The position numbers and the translations under genes were made by a program. A model generated the notes under the pieces. It saw only the letters and a list, made by a program, of their open reading frames with translations, was not told the origin of the DNA and did no database searches. This document shows, piece by piece, positions 26,646 through 33,288 of a stretch of 64,000 nucleotides of DNA. Origin of the DNA: CAYNEO01 sp964396245. Its GTDB lineage: Bacteria > Zixibacteria > MSB-5A5 > GN15 > FEB-12. The stretch spans positions 14,254-78,253 of the forward strand of contig CAYNEO010000011.1 of the NCBI GenBank assembly GCA_964396245.1. The letters run 5' to 3'. Position 1 is the first letter of the stretch. Every line of letters starts with the position of its first letter.

Positions 26646-27421
26646 TGACCAGGATTTTGACATTGACGGCGCTGCTCTGTTTTCTGGGCGCCATGGTTGT
26701 CGCTGAACCTTCGCCGGAGGACAGCCTCGTGAAACTGTCACTTGACCCGGCGCAGATCCACGTGAGCACATTCTACAAGGGCGCCGATATTCACGTTTCC
26801 GCAAAGGTCGGTGAGTGTGACGGTGCGGTGCTGCTTCTCACGGCAGGCGAAGAAGAAGAGACGCTGAATAGAAAAGGCCGGGTGGCCGGTATCTGGTTGA
26901 ACGTGGCACAGGTCACGGTCAGTCATGTTCCCCGCATATATATCCTGGGAACGTCGGATAGGCTGGAGAATATTTGTTCGCCGGAAGTACAGAAGGAGTT
27001 CGGTCTCGGCGAGGAATCTCTTCGAGAACAGGTCCAATTCACCTGCGAAAAGCCGTTGACCGGTTCGGAGTTCGATGAATTTTTAAAGCTCAAGGTCGAC
27101 AACGGTACTTATAACATGAATGTGAAAGTCGACCTCGTGCCTGCCGGTCCGGGTCAAAAGGAGTTGTCGGCGATGCTGCCTGTTCCGCCGACCGTTCCCC
27201 CGGGCACATACACGGTGCAGTTATATTGCTTCAAGGACGGCAAACCGGTAGAACGCGGCTCGGCACAGCTTTCGATAGTCCGGGTCGGGTTGGCGCGAGT
27301 GATGGCCTCACTTGCTGACAATGATCCGGCTGTTTACGGTGTAGTGGCCATTGTGGTGGCCATGATTGTGGGTATTGGAATGGGCCTTATATTCAGTTCA
27401 CGGCCGGGGTCCGGGCACTAG
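26645..27421 (+). CDS. TIGR02186-like exported protein with C-terminal membrane anchor
   Basis: 258 residues: signal peptide (1-20), a periplasmic beta-rich domain beginning VKLSLDPAQIHVSTFYKG and containing two further Ig-like stretches, and a single C-terminal transmembrane helix (about 227-249) with a short cytoplasmic tail. Length, topology, the opening IxxxFxGAxI-like strand and the position directly after TauE/SafE match the TIGR02186 (Alph_Pro_TM) family as I know it. Its function is unknown; the constant pairing with TauE/SafE suggests an accessory or periplasmic sensor subunit of the permease. Family assignment is by recall and context. Confidence 0.7.
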   Translation: MTRILTLTALLCFLGAMVVAEPSPEDSLVKLSLDPAQIHVSTFYKGADIHVSAKVGECDGAVLLLTAGEEEETLNRKGRVAGIWLNVAQVTVSHVPRIYILGTSDRLENICSPEVQKEFGLGEESLREQVQFTCEKPLTGSEFDEFLKLKVDNGTYNMNVKVDLVPAGPGQKELSAMLPVPPTVPPGTYTVQLYCFKDGKPVERGSAQLSIVRVGLARVMASLADNDPAVYGVVAIVVAMIVGIGMGLIFSSRPGSGH

Positions 27422-27450
27422 ACCCGACATCCATCGTTACGGTGAGTAGA

Positions 27451-27837
27451 ATGGACGATCAATTGGAAATACTGGTTCTCGACGACGAGCCGATTGTCTG
27501 CGCGCGATTGAAGCCGGCGCTGGAAAAGGACGGCTATTATGTCGAGACTTTTACCGAGAGCACGAACGCGAAAAAGCGTCTCGAAGAACACCGCTTTGAT
27601 ATTGTCGTCACGGATCTGAAAATGGCCGATATCGACGGCATGCAGTTGTATCGGTTTATCAAGGAGAAGTGGCCGGAGACCAGGGTTATTATCATTTCCG
27701 GTTTTGCGACGGTAGAGATCACGCGCGAGGCTTTCCAGTCAGGCGTGCGTGATGTTATCGCCAAGCCGTTCAAGATCAGCCAACTGAAAGACCTCATCGA
27801 CCGGGTATCGTCGGAAATACGCAGCTCGCGCCAATGA
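27451..27837 (+). CDS. Stand-alone response regulator receiver
   Basis: A 128-residue receiver-only protein with D11/D12, phosphoacceptor D55 in VTDLKM and K105 in AKPFKI. ATG 27451 is taken as start; GTG 27442 is possible. It is the third receiver of the cluster and most like the one at 25222. It separates the transport pair from the kinase-like/phosphotransfer pair downstream, so it may link the two functions. No output domain. Confidence 0.86.
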   Translation: MDDQLEILVLDDEPIVCARLKPALEKDGYYVETFTESTNAKKRLEEHRFDIVVTDLKMADIDGMQLYRFIKEKWPETRVIIISGFATVEITREAFQSGVRDVIAKPFKISQLKDLIDRVSSEIRSSRQ

Positions 27838-27866
27838 GGCAAGATTACATCGCAGAGAGGTAAGGC

Positions 27867-28685
27867 ATGGCCATAATAACCATTTCACGGGGCACCATGA
27901 GCGGCGGCAAGAAACTGGCCGAAACGCTGGCTGAACGATTGGGGTATCGGTGCGTGAGCCGAGAGATCGTTATCAAGGCCGCCGATGATTACGGAGTGCC
28001 GGAAGGCAAACTTTTCGAGGCTATCCAGAAGTCTCCTTCGATTTTTCAGAAACTGACCTTCGAGCGGGAATACTACCTCGCCTACATTCAGGCCAGTCTG
28101 TGCGAATACGCCAAGGACGGCAAGCTGATTTACCATGGAAATGCCGGCCATTTTCTGCTGGAGGGTGTTTCCCACGTCTTGCGGATTCGACTCGTCGCCG
28201 ATATGCCGTACCGGATCAGGGCAGCCATGGAGCAGTTTCATCTGTCGGAAAAAGAAGCTATCAAGTATATCGACAAGGTCGACAAGGGACGAATGAAGTG
28301 GACCAATTTCCTGTATGGAAAGGACTGGCGGTCGCCCGAGCTTTATGATATCGTCTTCAATATCGATCGCACCGACCTTGACTTCGTGTGCGAGATGGTA
28401 TCGCACGCCGTCAAGCAGCCTCAGTTTCAGGTGACGCCGGAGTCGACCAGGGCGATGCATAATCTATTGACGGCCAGCAGGGTGAGAGCTTCGATAGCCT
28501 CGATTGGGAACGTCCGGCTCGACCGTCTCACTGTTGTCGCTGACGGCGCCGAAGTGACCATTCACGGCCGCGTGAAAACACAGAAACTTCTGGATGCCAT
28601 CCTCGAGACTGCCGAGTCGGTGCCCGAGGTGGACGTGGTCAAGAACGAAGTTCAGGTCGATTACCGCAGCTACGGCGTAGAATGA
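27867..28685 (+). CDS. Cytidylate-kinase-like P-loop protein with C-terminal BON-like domain
   Basis: 272 residues. The first 200 match the cytidylate-kinase-like family: a modified P-loop G9-x5-GK at GTMSGGKK, and the family region YRCVSREIVIKAADDYGV. The C-terminal 70 residues (about 195-268), with VRLDRLTVVADGAEVTIHGRV and VPEVDVVKNEVQVDY, have the alternating pattern of a BON domain, usually a ligand/phospholipid-binding fold. True CMP kinases lack this tail. It is 24 bases before the PEP-synthase-like gene. A signalling or nucleotide-sensing role is more likely than CMP phosphorylation, but this is inference. Confidence 0.75.
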   Translation: MAIITISRGTMSGGKKLAETLAERLGYRCVSREIVIKAADDYGVPEGKLFEAIQKSPSIFQKLTFEREYYLAYIQASLCEYAKDGKLIYHGNAGHFLLEGVSHVLRIRLVADMPYRIRAAMEQFHLSEKEAIKYIDKVDKGRMKWTNFLYGKDWRSPELYDIVFNIDRTDLDFVCEMVSHAVKQPQFQVTPESTRAMHNLLTASRVRASIASIGNVRLDRLTVVADGAEVTIHGRVKTQKLLDAILETAESVPEVDVVKNEVQVDYRSYGVE

Positions 28686-28709
28686 TCCAATCCGGAGGTA
28701 CGGATTGTA

Positions 28710-31286
28710 GTGTTCGAGAAACTACTCAAATTCTTCCGTCGCCCTCAGGAAGCGGACCTTGGTCAGTTCAAGGAACTATTCGAGCGATTCCAGCAGATTC
28801 TGAAAGGCAACAACCGTGTTCTCGAGATCATGTCCGAACTCGAGGACAAGCTCGGCGGGGAGTATATATTCGACATCAACTACCTGAAGAATGCAATTGA
28901 TGAACTCTCCGAATCAGTATACTATGTCGTCTCCAACCTGAATGTGATCGCCGACAACCGCTACGGTGACCTGCACTCCCGCCAGATAAGTATCCAGGAA
29001 GATTTGAAGAATATCCTCGAGGGGCGCCCGGTATGGTCGGGTAACCGCTTCCTTGTTGACTACGACGATCTGGATGCCGATATGGCCGATCTTGTCGGCG
29101 GGAAGAATGCAAACCTGGGAGAAATCAGGAATCATCTCGATGTTCTCACACCCGACGGGTTTGTTATCACGAGCGCGGCATACCACCGGTTCATGGAACA
29201 TAACGATCTCTGGCCGGAGATTCACCGGATACACGGCGCCTTTCCGGGGCAGGACGAGGGTGCGATCGAATCGTATGATCTCGCCATCAGCCGGCTATTT
29301 GACTCGGCCCGTGTCCCGGCCGATATCGGCCGCGGGATCGGCAGGCATCTGAGTTCGCTCCACAAGCGCCTGAAGTATACCGGCAGGGTGGCGGTTCGCT
29401 CCAGTGCTTCGGGCGAGGATTCATCGCGACAGAGTTTCGCCGGACAGTTCATGTCTGTTCTCAATCTCGATGACGAGAGTGTCTTACCGGCGTACATGCA
29501 GGTGGTTGCCAGCCGGTTTAAGCACGGTGTTGCGGTGTATGCAGGTGAGCGGGTGTTCCATGAGAATGAATTGCCGATGGCGGTGGGGGTTCAGCAAATG
29601 ATCGCCGCTCGCACGGCCGGCGTGGCGTACTCGGTGGAGCCGTCGGGAGAATTCCCCGATTGCCTGGCGATCTCGGCCAGTTTCGGACTGGGCACGGTGG
29701 TGGTCGGCGGCACAATGGACACCGACTACTATCGCGTCTCGAGGCTTGACCTGAATAACATAGTCTCGCGCCGTATCGGCCGCAAGATGACAAAGGTGGT
29801 TCCGTCGGAACCGCTCGGTGTTGCCAGTGTCGATGTTCCCGAGAATCAGCGCGAGATTCCCTGCCTCACGGACGAGCAGGTGGTTCGGCTGGCGGAAACT
29901 GTGCTGATACTGGACCGGTATTTCAAGCGGCCGGTCGATCTCGAGTGGTGTTACGATGAGCGTGGTGACCTGTATATTTTGCAGTGCCGACCGCTGCAAT
30001 TGAAGCTTCAGCATAAGCCTCCCCAGAATCGCGTTCAGGCGCTGGCGAACATTCCGGTACTTATGCGCCGCCAGGGACAGATAGCTCAGCGTGGTATAGC
30101 GGCAGGCAGGGTGCGCGTGATCGACGAAGATGATAATGCGAGTGACTTTCCGGTCGGCGCTATTGCAGTCACCAGGTACACCACGCCGCGGCTGGCGGCA
30201 ATCATTCGGCGGGCGGCAGCGATAATCACCGATGTCGGCAGTTCCACCGGTCATATGGCTACCGTGGCACGGGAGTTCGGCGTGCCAATGATAGCCAATA
30301 CGGGTAATGCCACGAGCGTGTTGGCCGAAGGGTCCGAGATCACGGTCGATGCCGAGGAAAATGTCATTTACGAGGGTGTCGTCAAAGAATTGCTGGCATA
30401 CGAGGCGGAAGCCGAGGACGTATATCGGGATTTGAGGGAATATCACATTCTGCGTCAGTTATTGCGAAGGATCTCTCCCCTGCATCTGGTCGATCCCAAC
30501 AATTCGGCGTTTACGGCCAGAAACTGCCGGACATACCATGATATCGTCCGGTTCAGTCACGAAAAAGCCGTCAAAATACTCATCAATCTCAATATGTCGT
30601 CGCGACGCTTTCGAGGAATTGAATCGAGGGAGCTCAAGCTCCAGATTCCGCTGGGGCTGCACGTCATTGATCTCGGCGGCGGATTGGCGCCGGACGTCGG
30701 GGCCCGAGCAATCAATTCGATTGACCTGGTTCGTTCTGCGCCGATGCGGGCTATACTCAAGGGACTGACGGCCCCGGGCACGTGGAGCACACAGCCTATG
30801 CAGCTGGGCATCGGCGATATCATGACCAGCCTGACAAGGTACTCCATGACCGACCGCGGCGCTGCCTACCAGGGACAGAACCTGGCAGTCATTTCCGATA
30901 AGTACGCCAATATCAGCCTGAGGCTCGGGTATCACTTCAATGTGATCGATACGTATCTCTCCGAGAATGTCGATGACAACTACATTTATTTCCGGTTTGT
31001 CGGCGGCGTCACCGAAAACGAGCGGCGGCATCTCCGGGCGATACTCATCAAAGCGATTCTCGAGAAGTTTAATTTCAGGGTGACGGTGACCGGTGACCTT
31101 GTGGTCGCACGGCTTAAAAAGCTCGAATTCGGGGAAGCCCGGCGCGTGCTCGAGGAGATCGGAAGACTGATCGGTTTTACCCGTCAGCTTGACACGCAGA
31201 TGCGAAGTGAACAATCAATAGCAGAGTGTTTCCGCGCCTTTTTCGAGGGATCCAAGCAGCCGGAGCAGGATCGGTCCGGAGACTGA
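28710..31286 (+). CDS. PEP-synthase-like phosphotransferase without the PEP-binding barrel
   Basis: 858 residues from GTG 28710 (GGAGG upstream). A helical N-terminus (1-110) precedes an ATP-grasp pyruvate phosphate dikinase domain (about 120-430: LVGGKNANLGEI, VAVRSSASGEDSS, SFAGQF). A swivelling phospho-histidine domain follows (about 455-560) with the catalytic H515 in GSSTGHMATVARE. Instead of the C-terminal PEP/pyruvate TIM barrel there is an unrelated domain of about 280 residues that I do not recognise (GLHVIDLGGGLAP, LGYHFNVIDTYLSENVDDN). It should move a phosphoryl group from ATP to H515 and then to an unknown acceptor, as rifampin phosphotransferase does to its drug. It ends the cluster, 2 bases from a convergent gene. 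Confidence 0.85.
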   Translation: MFEKLLKFFRRPQEADLGQFKELFERFQQILKGNNRVLEIMSELEDKLGGEYIFDINYLKNAIDELSESVYYVVSNLNVIADNRYGDLHSRQISIQEDLKNILEGRPVWSGNRFLVDYDDLDADMADLVGGKNANLGEIRNHLDVLTPDGFVITSAAYHRFMEHNDLWPEIHRIHGAFPGQDEGAIESYDLAISRLFDSARVPADIGRGIGRHLSSLHKRLKYTGRVAVRSSASGEDSSRQSFAGQFMSVLNLDDESVLPAYMQVVASRFKHGVAVYAGERVFHENELPMAVGVQQMIAARTAGVAYSVEPSGEFPDCLAISASFGLGTVVVGGTMDTDYYRVSRLDLNNIVSRRIGRKMTKVVPSEPLGVASVDVPENQREIPCLTDEQVVRLAETVLILDRYFKRPVDLEWCYDERGDLYILQCRPLQLKLQHKPPQNRVQALANIPVLMRRQGQIAQRGIAAGRVRVIDEDDNASDFPVGAIAVTRYTTPRLAAIIRRAAAIITDVGSSTGHMATVAREFGVPMIANTGNATSVLAEGSEITVDAEENVIYEGVVKELLAYEAEAEDVYRDLREYHILRQLLRRISPLHLVDPNNSAFTARNCRTYHDIVRFSHEKAVKILINLNMSSRRFRGIESRELKLQIPLGLHVIDLGGGLAPDVGARAINSIDLVRSAPMRAILKGLTAPGTWSTQPMQLGIGDIMTSLTRYSMTDRGAAYQGQNLAVISDKYANISLRLGYHFNVIDTYLSENVDDNYIYFRFVGGVTENERRHLRAILIKAILEKFNFRVTVTGDLVVARLKKLEFGEARRVLEEIGRLIGFTRQLDTQMRSEQSIAECFRAFFEGSKQPEQDRSGD

Positions 31287-31288
31287 TG

Positions 31289-32164
31289 TCAGAACCCGTA
31301 TTCAATCCTGAGCGCCCGGCCTTTCCAGTATGGCAGGCTTTCGTTCGGAAGCTGCCACTCCACGTGGCCATCCGTGGGGATCAGCATTCCCTCGTGTCTC
31401 TCATACTGCCCGAAGTAACCGGCCCACGGCGTTGGCTCGTATTTGCCGTTTACCTCGCGATATCTCTCCGGAGTGTAGACAGATTCAATTTCACCGGTAC
31501 CGTTGAAACGGAACTCGAGTGAGACGGTGGTCCCTCCGTCGGTGAGCGTTGCCAGCGCCCGATGATCGTCAATGGGAGCCCAGATGAGATTTTCTGCCGG
31601 CAATAGTGCTGTCGGAAAATAGACCGTCTCCGCGAGATACCGCTGGAGAGCGCCGGCGTTCAACTCCGCCCGGTCATGCTGGTCAACGACGGGCAGAAGC
31701 CCGTATATGCTCGCCTGCATCGAAGCCTCAGCGGTAACGTAGGCATCGCGGACTCGGGCAGTTACTGCCGGCCCCATGCTTATATGGGCATCCCACACGA
31801 ACCCCGGTGGCTGGACCGAATACCACTGGCGAGCGGTAAACGGCCCCCATTTATTTCCCGATGAGCCCACACGAAACTCCCCTTTCCATCGGATGTATGC
31901 GGAGCGAATTACCGGCCGGCCGTCGGTTAAGACCAGTCTCAGATATTTTGCAACCGGGGCGGGGAGTCGCGAAATGTCATCAAACGATACCGAGCTGCCC
32001 TTCGGGGATTGAGTCGAGACCGTCAGTTTGCTTTTCAACTGCGAACTGCGCCGGCTCCACCTGATTGATCCTGCCCACGCGATCAAAACCAGACCAAGGC
32101 TGGCAATGCCGATGCCGACAAGCGCCACTATCAACCACGGTGTCATAATCATGTATCCGATCAC
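31289..32164 (-). CDS. DUF6544-like membrane-anchored protein
   Basis: A protein of about 290 residues with one N-terminal transmembrane helix (about 7-32) and a soluble domain opening LPAPVAKYLRLVLTDGRPVI, followed by RWKGEFRVG, FTARQWYSVQPPGFVWDAHI and, near the end, YTPERYREVNGKYEPTPWAGYF. This set of motifs is that of the DUF6544 family, whose function is unknown. It starts at GTG 32164, four bases after the stop of the upstream small membrane protein (TGAccctGTG), or at ATG 32152/32146. The coupling indicates co-expression of the two proteins. Confidence 0.7.
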   Translation of the reverse strand: MIGYMIMTPWLIVALVGIGIASLGLVLIAWAGSIRWSRRSSQLKSKLTVSTQSPKGSSVSFDDISRLPAPVAKYLRLVLTDGRPVIRSAYIRWKGEFRVGSSGNKWGPFTARQWYSVQPPGFVWDAHISMGPAVTARVRDAYVTAEASMQASIYGLLPVVDQHDRAELNAGALQRYLAETVYFPTALLPAENLIWAPIDDHRALATLTDGGTTVSLEFRFNGTGEIESVYTPERYREVNGKYEPTPWAGYFGQYERHEGMLIPTDGHVEWQLPNESLPYWKGRALRIEYGF

Positions 32165-32168
32165 AGGG

Positions 32169-32438
32169 TCAGGGATGTCGATTCTGGGCGATGATGGTCA
32201 AAATAAAAACCAGGATGCCTGCCAGCACGAGGACATAGCCGATGAACTGGATTTTATCCGACCATCCGGGAAGCGGGCGCCTGAACAGGTATTTTGCGCG
32301 TATGAACGTGTAGCCCAGAAAAAGCAGGGCAAAAACAGCCGACACGGCGAACTCGCCGCGGAGAGCAAACGAGACGCCCACGAGCGCGAGGACCGACAGG
32401 ACGGCGAATGGAATCCAGTGTGTTCTGGTACTGTCCAT
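32169..32438 (-). CDS. Small membrane protein, function unknown
   Basis: 89 residues with three hydrophobic segments (about 9-27, 29-45 and 64-84) and a basic loop IRAKYLFRRPLPGW between the second and third. AAGGTG lies 7 bases before the ATG. I do not recognise a family. Its gene is immediately followed, with four bases between, by the DUF6544-like gene, so the products probably act together in the inner membrane. Confidence 0.65.
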   Translation of the reverse strand: MDSTRTHWIPFAVLSVLALVGVSFALRGEFAVSAVFALLFLGYTFIRAKYLFRRPLPGWSDKIQFIGYVLVLAGILVFILTIIAQNRHP

Positions 32439-32568
32439 TTGAGCGCACCTTCCGTGTTTACCATAAGCTATTACTGGCGAAGCACTCGTGCAACAATTAT
32501 CATTGATGGTGAGCTGTGTTCACACAACCACTGCCGGATCCGTCAACAATGCAGAAGGAGGAATAGCC

Positions 32569-33288
32569 ATGAAATGGTTGCGCTGTTTGGCAGGATTCGC
32601 CGTTGCCTTGATGATGCCCGCAGGCGGCTCATATGCTCAGGAGCGATCCCCGGATACCTCGGCCGCCGGATGGACGGAATCGTTTGACCTCGAGTCCTGC
32701 TCATTTTCGACAACGGGGCGCAACGCTTACTTCGTGCTCGAGCCCCGTTATCAGCTTGTCCTGGCCGGTGTTGAGGATGGTGATTCAGTCACGTTAGCCA
32801 TTACAGTCTTGAGCGATACTCAGGAAGTTGACGGAGTTCAGACGCGAGTCGTGGAGGAAAGAGAAACCAGCGATGGAGAACTCATCGAGGTCTCGCGAAA
32901 TTTTTTCGCGTTCTGTGAAGAGAACGGCAGCATTTTCTATTTCGGGGAGGATGTCGACATTTACAAAGACGGTAAAATGGTGGGGCACGAGGGCGGCTGG
33001 CGAGCGGGAGAAAACGGTTTCCGCCCCGGGCTGATGATGCCGGGATTGGCTTTGATTGGTGCTGCGTACTACCAGGAATTCGCACCCGGAACGGCCATGG
33101 ACCGGGCCCGTATAATCAGTCTCGACAGCGTGCTGGAAACACCGGCCGGGCGATTCGAACACTGCCTGGTGACCGAAGAATCCTCTCCGCTGGAGCCGGG
33201 CTCACACGAGTTCAAGATTTACGCCCAAGGAATCGGCCTGATAAAGGACGAGTCGTTACTGCTGGTCCGGTACGGGACTTCCCGGTAA
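32569..33288 (+). CDS. Secreted protein of unknown function
   Basis: 239 residues from the ATG at 32569, fixed by AAGGAGG 7 bases upstream and by a signal peptide starting there (MKWLRCLAGFAVALMMPAG, cleavage after YAQ). The mature protein is beta-rich with acidic patches (FSTTGRNAYFVLEPRYQLVL, YFGEDVDIYKDGKMVGHEGG, FKIYAQGIGLIKDESLLLV). No catalytic motif is seen. The overall pattern resembles periplasmic single-domain proteins that bind or buffer ligands. Its last 33 bases overlap the 3-prime end of the opposite-strand kinase gene. Confidence 0.7.
   Translation: MKWLRCLAGFAVALMMPAGGSYAQERSPDTSAAGWTESFDLESCSFSTTGRNAYFVLEPRYQLVLAGVEDGDSVTLAITVLSDTQEVDGVQTRVVEERETSDGELIEVSRNFFAFCEENGSIFYFGEDVDIYKDGKMVGHEGGWRAGENGFRPGLMMPGLALIGAAYYQEFAPGTAMDRARIISLDSVLETPAGRFEHCLVTEESSPLEPGSHEFKIYAQGIGLIKDESLLLVRYGTSR

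Noticed and set aside
29484..30446. 320-codon minus-strand frame
   Set aside because: Opposite the intact ATP-grasp and phospho-His domains of the PEP-like gene; His/Arg-rich shadow sequence.
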